Of a DNA stretch of 64,000 nt, positions 27,079 through 35,792 are shown piece by piece. The notes beneath the pieces are model-generated. The model saw only the letters and a list, made by a program, of their open reading frames with translations. It searched no databases and was not told the origin of the DNA. The DNA comes from Sphaerisporangium album. GTDB taxonomy: Bacteria > Actinomycetota > Actinomycetes > Streptosporangiales > Streptosporangiaceae. The stretch's first letter is position 1. The number at the start of each line of letters is the position of its first letter. The DNA lies in contig NZ_QOIL01000002.1 of the NCBI RefSeq assembly GCF_003323745.1, forward strand, positions 465,753 to 529,752, read 5' to 3'. The translations under genes were made by a program, and so were the position numbers.

Positions 27079-27325
27079 GGCTCTTGGCGGGCGCGACGGC
27101 GTCCCGTATAGGCGCACGCGGCGGCACGCGGGACTTCCGAGGCGGTCGGCGGCTCGCCATGGCGGGCGGGGGCGGGGAGAATGATCCCGCGGGCGCAGGG
27201 GAGGATTGTGCACGATGCCCGAGTCCGGCGATGTCCGTCCGGGGATCCTTCGCGTGTGGAGCGAAGATCGGTGAAGATGGATGTAGACGGACCGGTGCCG
27301 CCGCGCGCCGCCAGCCGAGGACGAG

Positions 27326-28186
27326 GTGAACGTGGTCGCCGAAGACACCAAGACTCCCGCCAGGAGCGGCAAGCGCAAGAAGGGCTCGTTCTGGCGTGAG
27401 CTGCCCGTTCTCGTGGTCGTCGCCTTGTTGCTGGCGCTCGCCATCAAAACGTTCGTCGTGCAGGCCTTCTACATCCCCTCCGGGTCGATGGAGAACACGC
27501 TGCTGCTGAACGACCGCGTCCTGGTCAACAAGCTCGTCTACCACACGCGCGACGTCGAGCGCGGCGACGTGATCGTCTTCTCCGGCGTGGACTCCTGGAA
27601 GGGCGAGGTCGACGTCCCGCCGCCGTCCAACCCGGTCGCCGGGTTCTTCCGCTGGGTCGGCACGGCCTTCGGCGTGGTCCCCGGCGAGAAGGACTACATC
27701 AAGCGGGTCATCGGCGTCGGCGGCGACACGGTGAAGTGCTGCGACGACCAGGGACGGGTCACCGTCAACGGCGTGCCGCTCAAGGAGGACGCCTACCTGT
27801 ATCCGGGCAACGCGCCGTCGGACAAGACGTTCGAGGTCAAGGTCGAGCCCGGCCGCCTGTGGGTGATGGGCGACCACCGGCAGATCTCCTACGACTCCCG
27901 CATGCACCAGGGCGACAAGGGGGACGGCGCGATCCCCGTGGACACCGTCGTCGGCCGCGCGTTCGTGATCGTGTGGCCGCTGTCGCGGGCGGGCACGCTG
28001 CCCATCCCCGACACCTTCGTCCAGCCCGCGCTCAAGGCGGCGGCCGCCCTCGGCGGGGCCACGCCGCTCGCGGCCGGGTTCGCCGGGGCGGTGCCGCTGT
28101 TGTGGTGGCGGCGGCGCCTGCTGACCAGGCCGTACCACGACCGCCGACGGGGCCTCGCGGCCCCGGTGTCCTTCGTCGACCGGTGA
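27326..28186 (+). CDS. lepB: signal peptidase I
   Basis: 286 aa from GTG 27326; GTG 27332 is an alternative. After a basic cytoplasmic start comes one transmembrane helix (LPVLVVVALLLALAIKTFVV) and then the catalytic domain outside. The serine motif YIPSGSME and the lysine motif DYIKRVIGVGGDTV form the Ser-Lys dyad of S26 peptidases; GDHRQISYDSR matches box E, with Gln-Ile where Asn-Ser is usual. A second hydrophobic stretch near the C-terminus (about residues 232-262) suggests two-pass topology. It removes signal peptides from exported proteins. Streptomyces carry several copies, usually near rplS; this one stands alone. Confidence 0.93.
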   Translation: MNVVAEDTKTPARSGKRKKGSFWRELPVLVVVALLLALAIKTFVVQAFYIPSGSMENTLLLNDRVLVNKLVYHTRDVERGDVIVFSGVDSWKGEVDVPPPSNPVAGFFRWVGTAFGVVPGEKDYIKRVIGVGGDTVKCCDDQGRVTVNGVPLKEDAYLYPGNAPSDKTFEVKVEPGRLWVMGDHRQISYDSRMHQGDKGDGAIPVDTVVGRAFVIVWPLSRAGTLPIPDTFVQPALKAAAALGGATPLAAGFAGAVPLLWWRRRLLTRPYHDRRRGLAAPVSFVDR

Positions 28187-28235
28187 GAAAGCAGTACAGA
28201 AGCTGATTGATCGCGCGCCGGTCCCAACCTCTGAG

Positions 28236-28294
28236 GACGGGCCCCCTCGGCGGGACCCGTCGGCGTGGGCCCCTCGGCGGGCACCCGTCAGCCG
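28236..28294. repeat. imperfect tandem repeat between lepB and the GH18-like gene
   Basis: Two copies of a unit of about 28 nt (gggccccctcggcgggaccc and gggcccctcggcgggcaccc, each followed by gtc). The run covers the stop-side end of the minus-strand gene and could act as a terminator between the convergent genes. Confidence 0.5.
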
Positions 28295-29361
28295 GCGCCG
28301 CCCCAGCCGCGGCGGTACTCGTCCCAGTCCGCCTCGGTGGCCGTGAAGTCCACGTACAGCGCGACGCCGAAGGACCGCCGCGTGTCGCCGCCGAGCCCGA
28401 GGCGCACCCCGTGGATCGAGGCCCTCATGGTCTCGGCCGACGGGTGGTGCGTCCAGGTCGGGTCATGGTAGGCGGGCACGCCGATCAGCAGCGTGGTGCC
28501 CGTGGGCACGGCGGCCAGGGCCAGCGCGGTCTGGCGGCGCACGTACCCGCTGAACAGGGCCTGCGTCGGCTGCGCCGTGTCGTACGTCATCACCGCCACC
28601 TGGTCGAGACGGCGCGCGACCTCGCGCAGGTAGCCGGCCGTCCACAGCGCGGCGCGCCCGAGCACGAGCTCGCTCGCGGTGCTCAGGCCGGGCAGCGGTT
28701 CGAGCTGGTGCACCGACAGGGACAGCAGGCGGCCGGGTGGCAGGGCGGCGCGGGTGCGGTCCAGGACGTCCAGCAGCCCGAGGTCCCCGCTGTCCAGCGG
28801 CTCGAAGTTGTAGTGGACGCCGTCGAACCCGGCCGCCATCACCTGTCCGGCCGTCCGCACGATGTTGGCCCGCGTCTGAGCGTCGGACAGGTCGAGCATC
28901 CCGGGGTCCAGCCGCTGCCCGAGCCACGCGTGGACGCGCACCCCGGGCAGTGCGCGGCGCAACGCGCCGACCGCCCAGCCCGCGCGGGGGTACAGGGAGG
29001 TGGGCAGGGTGCCGTCGACCTCGATCGGGCCGGTGTGGACGTACAGGTCGCTGACGCCGGTGCCCCTGAGATGGGCGGCCAGGGCGGCGACCTGCGGGTC
29101 GCCGTTGCGCCCGTCCACCCACGCGTGCCCGAGCCACGCCGCGTCCCGGCCGCGCGTTACCGCGCCGGGCGACGGCGTGCCCAGGCTGAACAGGTACAGC
29201 GCGATCCCGCTGAGCGCGAGCACGAGCACCGGCAGGGAGAGCAGGACGACGACGACCTGCCACGCCCGGCGCCACGGCCTGCGGCCTGACGGCCTGCCGA
29301 TGGGCTCCGGGGGAGCGAGGCCGTCCCGGGCGGTGGACTGGTCTTCACGGTGCGGCCGCAT
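28288..29361 (-). CDS. membrane-anchored GH18-like glycoside hydrolase
   Basis: 357 aa. A cytoplasmic stretch of about 35 residues is followed by one transmembrane helix (AWQVVVVLLSLPVLVLALSG), so the barrel lies outside. The domain has TIM-barrel features of GH18: AWLGHAWVDG, then GFDGVHYNFEPLDSGD, where DGVHYNFE corresponds to the DxxDxDxE catalytic motif with Glu kept but the inner Asp residues replaced by His and Asn. VAVMTYDTAQPTQALFSGYV fits the MxYD strand. Loss of the assisting Asp may mean weak chitinase activity or a binding role in cell-wall glycan handling. The fold assignment is fairly sure, the activity is not. Confidence 0.7.
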   Translation of the reverse strand: MRPHREDQSTARDGLAPPEPIGRPSGRRPWRRAWQVVVVLLSLPVLVLALSGIALYLFSLGTPSPGAVTRGRDAAWLGHAWVDGRNGDPQVAALAAHLRGTGVSDLYVHTGPIEVDGTLPTSLYPRAGWAVGALRRALPGVRVHAWLGQRLDPGMLDLSDAQTRANIVRTAGQVMAAGFDGVHYNFEPLDSGDLGLLDVLDRTRAALPPGRLLSLSVHQLEPLPGLSTASELVLGRAALWTAGYLREVARRLDQVAVMTYDTAQPTQALFSGYVRRQTALALAAVPTGTTLLIGVPAYHDPTWTHHPSAETMRASIHGVRLGLGGDTRRSFGVALYVDFTATEADWDEYRRGWGGAG

Positions 29362-29465
29362 CGGCTTCGGGACCCCCGGGCTGACGGAAAATGCGAGGCG
29401 GATCCGGGAGTGACATCGGTACGCTCACCGCGCTTTCCCCTGGACCCTCTGAAAGTGGACTCTAC

Positions 29466-30287
29466 GTGACGAAGATCGCCCTCACCGGTGTCACCGGAAA
29501 CCTCGGCCGAATCGCCGTCGAGGACCTGCTGGGCCGGGCCGGCCCCGCCGGCGTCGTGGCGCTGGCCCGCACCCCCGAGAAGGCCGCGCCCCTGGCCGCG
29601 CGCGGCGTGGAGGTGCGCCACGCCGACTACGACCTCCCGGACACCCTCGACGGTGCGCTCGCCGGTGTGGAGGTCCTGCTCCTGGTGTCCGGCCCCGACC
29701 TCACGCCCGGGGTGCGCGTCGCGCAGCACCAGGCGGTCGTCGAGCGCGCGGTCCGGGCCGGGGTGCGGCGCATCGTCTACACCAGCGCCCTCGGCGCGGA
29801 CGACGGCGAGGGCTTCGCGGCCGACCACGGCGTGACCGAGAAGGCGATCGCCGCCTCCGGCCTCAGCTACACCTTCCTGCGCAACGCGCTGTACTCGGAG
29901 GCGTTCGTCGGGGCGGCGCTGGCGCAGGCCAGGCAGATCGGGACGGTGACGTCCTCGACCGGCGGGCGTCCGCTCAACACGGCGCGGCTGCGCGATCTGG
30001 CCCTGGCCGCGTCGGCGGCCCTCACGGGGACCGGGCACGAGAACGCCGTCTACGAGCTGCGCGGTCCCCTGTGGACGTACCCCGAGCTGGCCGAGGCCCT
30101 CGCGGCGGCGCTCGGTGGCCCGGTCGGGTACCGCGAGGTCACGGACGCGGAGGCCGGGTGGCTCGGCGCGCTCGCCCCGATGGTCCGCGCGGGCGCCCTC
30201 GCCGAGACAGGCCCCGACCTGGAGCGCCTGCTCGGCCGCCCCGCGACCGATCTGCCCGGCACGATCGCCGCGCTCCTCGCCCGCTGA
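29466..30287 (+). CDS. NmrA-family NAD(P)H-binding oxidoreductase (QOR2-like)
   Basis: 273 aa from GTG 29466 (GAAAGTGGA upstream). Rossmann motif KIALTGVTGNLGRIAVEDLL, then VRHADYDLPDTLDGALAGVE and VYTSALGADD resemble the quinone reductase QOR2/YtfG group of atypical SDRs, which reduce quinones with NADPH. HGVTEKAIAASGLSYTFLRNALYSE is a typical segment of that group. It is a single-gene unit, separate from the organosulfur operon that starts 418 nt downstream. Confidence 0.87.
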   Translation: MTKIALTGVTGNLGRIAVEDLLGRAGPAGVVALARTPEKAAPLAARGVEVRHADYDLPDTLDGALAGVEVLLLVSGPDLTPGVRVAQHQAVVERAVRAGVRRIVYTSALGADDGEGFAADHGVTEKAIAASGLSYTFLRNALYSEAFVGAALAQARQIGTVTSSTGGRPLNTARLRDLALAASAALTGTGHENAVYELRGPLWTYPELAEALAAALGGPVGYREVTDAEAGWLGALAPMVRAGALAETGPDLERLLGRPATDLPGTIAALLAR

Positions 30288-30705
30288 TCCGGTGCCCGGG
30301 AGCGAGCAGGGAGGCGGGGCGGTAGCGCGCGTGGAGGCGGGCAGGTAGGGCGGCGTTCTCGCAGGTCGGACGGGTGTGCGCGTGGAGGTGCACGCCCGTT
30401 CTGCCTGTTGGGGTGTCTTGGAATGCGAGATGTGCCTTGACTTACCTATTACCTACCTGAAATATAGGCATTGTGCCGATTGTGAACTTGACCGTCCGGC
30501 GCGCGATCGACTTCATGCACGTGGACAGCAGCCTCTGTCAGTGAACGTGATCCGTCTCGCGCGGTCCTCGCGCTGGTAGACGACGCCTCTCCTCTTCTCC
30601 TCACCCCTCTCTGAAGGCCTCCGTCCCGGAGGTCTCCCACCCATGCCCTGCGGCCGGTCGCCGCCGGTCCCGCCTGTCCTCTCATCGTGTTAGGGGCTTG
30701 TCACC
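30288..30705 (+). promoter_or_regulatory. 418-nt upstream region of the organosulfur operon
   Basis: No supported gene. It contains a low-GC patch (30441-30480) with the CCTA-N9-TAGG motif and an imperfect hairpin around 30367-30394 (cgggtgtgc ... gtgcacgcccg). No known riboswitch class is recognisable by eye. Confidence 0.5.
30452..30468. promoter_or_regulatory. operator-like motif, copy 1 (organosulfur operon)
   Basis: CCTACCTGAAATATAGG, a pseudo-palindrome of form CCTA-N9-TAGG, preceded by TTACCTATTA. The same 17-mer with three changes lies just upstream of the FAD/NAD(P)-binding gene at 62299. It is a candidate binding site for a sulfur-starvation regulator. Confidence 0.5.
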
Positions 30706-31788
30706 ATGTGGAAAATCCGCGTGCCGCGTGCGCACCGCCGGTCCGGCCGTCCGTACGGACGCGTCGCCGCCGTCGCGCTCGCCGTCTCCGTCCTCGGCCT
30801 CGCGGCCGCGTGCGGCACCTCCTCCGCCGCGGGCGGCGGATCGTCCTCCGGAGGCGGCGGGGCGGTCCTGAAGCTGCAGGATCCCGGCAATGCCGGGCCC
30901 CTCGCCTACGCCAAGCGCGAGGGCATCTTGGAGAAACGGCTCAAGGCGGTCGGCGCGACGGTCGAGTGGGGCGGTTCGTACGCCTCCTTCACGGCGACCG
31001 TGGACGCGGTGCACTCCGGGTCGGTGAACGTCCTCGCCGGGGCCATCTCGCCCGCCGTCGGATACCTGGCGAACAGCCCCGACATCAAGATCTTCTCGGT
31101 CACCGACCCCATCACCGACCCCTCCGCGCCGCAGACGGACGGCCTCGTCGTGAAGCCCGACAGCCCGATCACGTCCGTGAAGGACCTGGCGGGCAAGCAG
31201 GTGGCGGTCAACAAGGGAGGCAAGGGCGAATATCTGCTCCTGCTCGCCCTGGAGGACGCCGGGGTGCCCGTCGACCAGGTCAAGCGGGTCTACCTGAACC
31301 CCGATCAGGGCGCCGCGGCCTTCGCCACCGGCAAGGTGGACGCGTGGTGGGCCATCGTCAAGGCCTACCCGGAGGCGGTGGCCAAGGGCGCGCGGGTGCT
31401 CGTCCACGGCCGCGACCTGGACGACAAGGACCTCACGATCCTCGCGGCGCGCGACGAGCTGCTGCGACGGCACCCCGAGGCGGTCCGCGTCTACCTGGAG
31501 GTGCTCCAGGAGCTGACCGAGGAGGCCAGGAAGACGCCCGAGAAGTTCGAGAACGTCTTCCTCACGCAGGGGCCCACCGCCGTCACCGGCGCGCGGCTCG
31601 ACCTGGACATCGCCACGGCCCGGTACGCCAACATCCCGCGGTACGCCGCCAAGGAGGACGGCGCCAACATCCGCGCGGTGTCCGACCTGTTCCGCCGGTA
31701 CGGGGTCGTGACCGCCGAGATCCGGCCGGACGACGTGCTGTTCGACCTGAAGGCGGCGGCCGGCTCGACCCCCGCCGCCTCGGGGTGA
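30706..31788 (+). CDS. SsuA-like sulfonate-binding lipoprotein of an ABC importer
   Basis: 360 aa. Signal sequence with lipobox LAAAC (Cys36) and a Ser/Gly linker, so it is anchored outside the membrane. The mature part has the NMT1/SsuA fold: KREGILEKRLKAVGATVEWGG, then SVNVLAGAISPAVGYLANSPDIKIF and DLAGKQVAVNKGGKGEYLLL. It is expected to bind aliphatic or aromatic sulfonates or related organosulfur compounds for the permease and ATPase encoded next. First gene of the operon; the permease starts 4 nt after its stop. Substrate assigned from the neighbouring desulfinase and monooxygenases. Confidence 0.88.
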   Translation: MWKIRVPRAHRRSGRPYGRVAAVALAVSVLGLAAACGTSSAAGGGSSSGGGGAVLKLQDPGNAGPLAYAKREGILEKRLKAVGATVEWGGSYASFTATVDAVHSGSVNVLAGAISPAVGYLANSPDIKIFSVTDPITDPSAPQTDGLVVKPDSPITSVKDLAGKQVAVNKGGKGEYLLLLALEDAGVPVDQVKRVYLNPDQGAAAFATGKVDAWWAIVKAYPEAVAKGARVLVHGRDLDDKDLTILAARDELLRRHPEAVRVYLEVLQELTEEARKTPEKFENVFLTQGPTAVTGARLDLDIATARYANIPRYAAKEDGANIRAVSDLFRRYGVVTAEIRPDDVLFDLKAAAGSTPAASG

Positions 31789-31792
31789 CGCC

Positions 31793-32764
31793 GTGACCAT
31801 CGAGAGACTCCACCAACCGGACGAGACGGCGACCGCCCTTCCCGGATCCCCGCCGGAGCCGACAGCGGTGTCCGTCTCCGGGTCCGCGCCGGAGTCCACG
31901 GCGGTGTCCGTCTCCGGGTCCGCGCCGGAGTCCCCGGCCGCCGCACGGGAGGAGGCTCGCGGGCTGGAGGCGCCGAGGTTCCTCGGGGCGCGCCGCCGTC
32001 CCGCCGCGCTCTCGGTCGCGGTACGGATCGCGGTGCCGCTGCTGCTGCTCGCCGCGTGGTGGTACGGGTCCGCGAGCGGGCGGATCCCCCCGGACGTGCT
32101 CGCCGCGCCGTCCGCGGTGGCCGGCGCGCTGCGCGAGCTGATCGCCACCGGCCAGCTCACCGGCTACCTGCTCGCCTCCGGGCACCGCGCCGGGCTGGGC
32201 GTGCTCGCGGGCGGCGGGCTCGGGCTGGTGCTCGGCGTGGCCGCGGGCATCTCGGCGGTCGGCGAGGAGCTGGTCGACCCGACGATGCAGATGCTGCGCG
32301 CCGTGCCGTTCCTCGCACTGGTTCCGCTGTTCATCTCGTGGTTCGGGGTCGGCGAGACCTTCAAGATCGTGCTGATCGCGGTGGCGGCGGCCATCCCCAT
32401 GTACGCCTACACCTACCTCGGGGTCAGGAACGTCGACCGCAAGGTCGTCGAGGCGGCGCGCGGGTTCGGGCTGCGCGGACACCGGCTCGCCCTCGGGGTC
32501 GTCATCCCGAGCGCGTTGCCGAGCATCCTGATGGCCCTGCGGATCAGCCTCTCGGTCTCGCTGACCGGCCTGATCGCCGCCGAGCAGATCGGCGCGACCG
32601 AGGGCATCGGCTACCTGGTCACGTTGGCCCAGCAGTACTTCCGTCCCGACTACATGGTGCTGTGCATCCTCGTCTACGCCGCGCTCGGGCTCGTCTTCGA
32701 CGGCGCGATCCGGCTGCTGGAGCGGGTCGCGATGCCGTGGCGCGGCCACGTGGTCGCCCGATGA
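31793..32764 (+). CDS. SsuC-like permease of the organosulfur ABC importer
   Basis: 323 aa from GTG 31793. The first 60 residues are cytoplasmic and Pro/Ser-rich, with a perfect 12-residue tandem repeat (TAVSVSGSAPES twice). Six predicted transmembrane helices follow, with the EAA loop EAARGFGLRGHRLALGVVIPSALP split here as EAARGFGLRGHR and LALGVVIPSALP, which contacts the ATPase. This is a BPD_transp_1 protein of the SsuC/TauC type. Coupled to the binding protein upstream and the ATPase 46 nt downstream. Confidence 0.9.
   Translation: MTIERLHQPDETATALPGSPPEPTAVSVSGSAPESTAVSVSGSAPESPAAAREEARGLEAPRFLGARRRPAALSVAVRIAVPLLLLAAWWYGSASGRIPPDVLAAPSAVAGALRELIATGQLTGYLLASGHRAGLGVLAGGGLGLVLGVAAGISAVGEELVDPTMQMLRAVPFLALVPLFISWFGVGETFKIVLIAVAAAIPMYAYTYLGVRNVDRKVVEAARGFGLRGHRLALGVVIPSALPSILMALRISLSVSLTGLIAAEQIGATEGIGYLVTLAQQYFRPDYMVLCILVYAALGLVFDGAIRLLERVAMPWRGHVVAR
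31862..31933 (+). repeat. 36-bp tandem repeat inside the permease gene
   Basis: Two adjacent 36-bp units (31862-31897 and 31898-31933) differ at a single third-codon base (ACA/ACG) and keep the frame. Near identity suggests a recent slippage duplication in the cytoplasmic N-terminal tail. Confidence 0.85.
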
Positions 32765-32810
32765 GGCGGCGCGCCACCGGTGGCCGGGAAAACGTCCACG
32801 AGGAGTTCCG

Positions 32811-33545
32811 ATGAGCGAACCGGTGTTCCCGGGCGAGGCCCCGGACGGCCTCGCGATCCGGGTCAGAGGGTTGCGCAAGTCGTTCGGCGCCAAGACGGTG
32901 CTGGACGGCGTCGACCTGGACATCCGGCGCGGCGAGTTCTTCGCGCTGCTCGGGCCGAGCGGCACCGGCAAGACCACCCTGCTGCGCATCCTGGCCGGCC
33001 TGGAGCTTCCCGACGCCGGGACGGTCCTCGCCGCCCGCAGGCGCACGACCGTGTACCAGGAGCCCCGGCTCATCCCGGCCCGGCGCGTCCTCGCCAACGT
33101 CACGCTCGGTCTGCCGTCTTCCGTGCGGGAGGCGGGCCGCCGGGCCCTGGCCGAGGTCGGGCTGGAGGGGTACGGGCGCGCGTGGCCGGCGACGCTGTCC
33201 GGCGGGGAGGCGCAGCGCGTCGCCCTGGCGCGGGCGCTGGTGCGCGACCCCGAGGTGCTGCTGCTCGACGAGCCGTTCGCCGCGCTCGACGCCCTGACCC
33301 GGCTCCAGATGCAGGAACTGGTCGCCGAGCTGTGTGCGCGGCACCGCCCGGCGGTCGTCCTGGTCACGCACGACGTGGACGAGGCCGTCCGGCTGGCCGA
33401 CCGCGTGGTGGTGCTGCGCGAGGGCGCGCTGGCCGTCGACCAGGCCATCGACCTGCCCCACCCCCGCGACCGGGACACCCCCGGCTTCACCGCCCACCGC
33501 CGTCTGTTCCTCACCCACCTCGGCGTCACCGCCGCCGCCCACTGA
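32811..33545 (+). CDS. SsuB-like ATPase of the organosulfur ABC importer
   Basis: 244 aa; ATG 32811 with GAGGAG upstream. Complete ABC ATPase: Walker A GPSGTGKTTLLR, Q-loop VYQEPRLIPARRV, signature LSGGEAQRVALARAL, Walker B VLLLDEPFAALDAL with catalytic Glu, and the H-loop VLVTHDVDEAVRLADR. Typical SsuB/TauB length. It powers import by the permease and lipoprotein encoded just upstream. Confidence 0.92.
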   Translation: MSEPVFPGEAPDGLAIRVRGLRKSFGAKTVLDGVDLDIRRGEFFALLGPSGTGKTTLLRILAGLELPDAGTVLAARRRTTVYQEPRLIPARRVLANVTLGLPSSVREAGRRALAEVGLEGYGRAWPATLSGGEAQRVALARALVRDPEVLLLDEPFAALDALTRLQMQELVAELCARHRPAVVLVTHDVDEAVRLADRVVVLREGALAVDQAIDLPHPRDRDTPGFTAHRRLFLTHLGVTAAAH

Positions 33546-33618
33546 TCCGCGTGCCCGTGCTGGTCCGCGTGGCCCGTCCTGGTCCGCGTGGCCTGTCCGT
33601 CATGACCGAAGGAGTCGC

Positions 33619-34734
33619 ATGACCTCCGTAGACAAGCTTTGGTACACCCGCTGCCCCGTCCCCACCGCCAGCGGCCTCGCGCACAACCAGGGGTGGCTCG
33701 CCGAGGAGTTCCGGGTCGCCGGCCTGGAGATCAGGATCCTCCAGGACGCCGGCCCCGAGCTGGCGGAGCACCATTTCGACCATCGCCTGCTCGGGCTGCT
33801 CCGCGAGGGCGGCAACGTTCCGGCGCTGGCCGCGCGCTCGGCGGGGGCTCCCACCCGGCTGATCGGCCTGACCTGGATCGAGGAATGGCAGTCCATCCTG
33901 GTCCGGGCCGATTCCGGCATCACGGACGCGGCGGGGCTGGCGGGCGCCCGGGTGGCGCTGCCCGGCTGGGCCGAGACCCGGGCCAAGAGCTTCCCGAGGG
34001 CGATGGCCCTGCACGGGTTCAAGGGCGCGCTGTCCCAGGCCGGGCTCACGCTGGACGACGTCACCTTCGCCGAGGTCGCCGCCCAGACCAGGCCGTCGGT
34101 GGGCCGGGACGCGGACGCCCGCGCGTTCTCCTGGCCCGGCATCGCCGAGCTCGCCCGGGGCGAGGTGGACGCGGTGTACGCCAAGGGGGCGCGGGCGGCC
34201 GAGCAGGCCGCCGAGATCGGCGCGGTCGTCGCCGTCGACCTGGACGCCCACCCCGACCCCCGTACGCGCGTCAACAACGGCACCCCGAGGCCGATCACCG
34301 TGCACGCGCGGCTCCTGGAGGAGCGGCCGGAGCTGGTCACCGGGTTCCTGGTACAGACGCTGCGTGCCGCCGACTGGGCCCGGGGCGACCTCGGCAGGGT
34401 GCGCGACATCCTGTCCGCCGAGACCCGCTCGGGCGCGGACGCCGTGGCCACCGCCTACCGGGGCGACTTCCACCACTTCCTGCACCCCGACCTGTCCGAC
34501 GAGCGCGTGGACCTGCTGCGCGTCCAGAAGAACTTCCTGCTCGTGCACGGCTTCCTGGACGCCGACTTCGACCTGGACGCGTGGGTGGCGCCCGAGCCGC
34601 TCGCGGCGGCCAGGGAACGGCTGGAGGAGCTGGGCGCCCTCGCGGGCGACGCCGCCTCCGTGCCCGGGGCCGTCTCGGAAGCCGTGTCCGGGTCTGCCGG
34701 GCTTCGCGGCGAGATCGCCGGGGCGGTGGCGTGA
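33619..34734 (+). CDS. DszB-like sulfinate desulfinase
   Basis: 371 aa; ATG 33619 with GAAGGAG upstream. It has the SsuA/NMT1 fold but no signal peptide, so it is cytoplasmic. It matches the Rhodococcus hydroxybiphenyl sulfinate desulfinase DszB in key places: CPVPTA near the start (Cys12, like the catalytic Cys27), HHFDHRLLGLLREGGNVP (His52 and Arg62, ten apart like His60 and Arg70), then RADSGITDAAGLAGARVALP and GDFHHFLHPDLSDE, with LDAWVAPEPL at the end. All three DszB catalytic residues appear conserved. The enzyme would release sulfite from a sulfinate formed by the monooxygenases encoded next. The natural substrate is unknown. Confidence 0.78.
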   Translation: MTSVDKLWYTRCPVPTASGLAHNQGWLAEEFRVAGLEIRILQDAGPELAEHHFDHRLLGLLREGGNVPALAARSAGAPTRLIGLTWIEEWQSILVRADSGITDAAGLAGARVALPGWAETRAKSFPRAMALHGFKGALSQAGLTLDDVTFAEVAAQTRPSVGRDADARAFSWPGIAELARGEVDAVYAKGARAAEQAAEIGAVVAVDLDAHPDPRTRVNNGTPRPITVHARLLEERPELVTGFLVQTLRAADWARGDLGRVRDILSAETRSGADAVATAYRGDFHHFLHPDLSDERVDLLRVQKNFLLVHGFLDADFDLDAWVAPEPLAAARERLEELGALAGDAASVPGAVSEAVSGSAGLRGEIAGAVA

Positions 34735-35792
34735 TGGCCGCGAGCCCCGAATTCCTCGTCACCGTCCCCACGCGGGGCGACGGGCGCGAGCCGGGCCGGC
34801 AGGACCGGGGCGACTGGCGGCCGGACGCGCGCCGCCCGCTCCCGTCCTTCGTCACCGACCCCCGCGCCGGCGCGTCCCGCCCCTCCGACCACCTCGCCCA
34901 GGTGGGCAGGGCCGCCGAGATCGCCACCGTCGGCGGCGCGCTGGTGCCGTTCGACCCCGAGGGCGAGGAGGCGCTGGTCGTGGCCGCGGGGCTGCTGCGG
35001 CAGAGCCGTCACCTGCGCGTCGTCGCCGGATTCCACCCCGGCGTGGCGACGCCCGTGTACGCGGCCAAGTTCTCCGCGTCTCTCCAGCGCTTCGCCGAGG
35101 GAAGGCTGGGCTGGCAGCTCGACGTGGATCTCGACCCCGCCGTCGCCCGCTCCCAGGGGGACTTCCTGACGGGCGCGGACCGGTACGCGCGGGCGGAGGA
35201 GTTCCTGACCGTCGCCAAGGGCGTCTGGCACGAGGAGGGCTACACCCACGAAGGCCGCTTCTACCAGGTGCTCGCGGGTGGCTTCCAGTCGCCGAACTCC
35301 GGTCTGCCGTTCCCGCGCGTCCACCTCGGCGGCACCGCCCCCGAGGCGCTCGCCCTGTCCGCCCGCCACGCCGACGTGCACCTCTTCACCGCGGGCGAGG
35401 ACGTCGCGGCCGGCGTCGCCGCGTTGTCGGAGCGCGCGGCGGCCGAGGGACGCGAGGTCGCGTACGGCCTGCGGGTGCCCGTCCTGGCCCGCGAGGACGA
35501 GGACGAGGCGTGGGCCGGCGTCCGCGGGCTGTGGGCCCTCGCCGGCGCCCCCGGCGACCCGCCCGGCCCCGACCCCCGGACCGGGCTGTGGCCGGGCTTC
35601 GCCACGATCGGCGGGTCCACCCCACTGGGCCTCGTCGGGTCGTACGAGACCGTCGCCGCCGGGATCCGCGGCTACCTGGACCAGGGGGTCACGACGTTCG
35701 TGCTGGAGGCGCGGCCCGCCGTCGAGGAGACCTACCGGCTGGGCGAGCGGCTGCTGCCGTTGTTCGCGAAGGAGATCGAGCGTGTCCATTGA
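34734..35792 (+). CDS. LLM-class flavin-dependent monooxygenase 1
   Basis: 352 aa from ATG 34734, which overlaps the desulfinase stop (TGATG). Bacterial luciferase-like fold of the SsuD group: GALVPFDPEGEEALVVAAGLL, VVAGFHPGVATPVYAAKFSASL, SQGDFLTGADRYARAEEFLTV and a C-terminal LVGSYETVAAGIRGYLDQG. Such enzymes use FMNH2 and O2 to oxidise or cleave C-S bonds. No flavin reductase (SsuE-type) is encoded in the operon, so reduced flavin must come from elsewhere. It ends inside the next LLM gene (11-nt overlap). Confidence 0.86.
   Translation: MAASPEFLVTVPTRGDGREPGRQDRGDWRPDARRPLPSFVTDPRAGASRPSDHLAQVGRAAEIATVGGALVPFDPEGEEALVVAAGLLRQSRHLRVVAGFHPGVATPVYAAKFSASLQRFAEGRLGWQLDVDLDPAVARSQGDFLTGADRYARAEEFLTVAKGVWHEEGYTHEGRFYQVLAGGFQSPNSGLPFPRVHLGGTAPEALALSARHADVHLFTAGEDVAAGVAALSERAAAEGREVAYGLRVPVLAREDEDEAWAGVRGLWALAGAPGDPPGPDPRTGLWPGFATIGGSTPLGLVGSYETVAAGIRGYLDQGVTTFVLEARPAVEETYRLGERLLPLFAKEIERVH

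Noticed and set aside
30376-30579. Small 67-codon plus-strand ORF before the organosulfur operon
   Set aside because: No ribosome-binding site, covers the operator motif, and has no family resemblance.
30288-30705. Possible riboswitch (for example SAM) before the organosulfur operon
   Set aside because: One weak hairpin only; no conserved riboswitch core could be recognised by eye. A covariance-model search would settle it.
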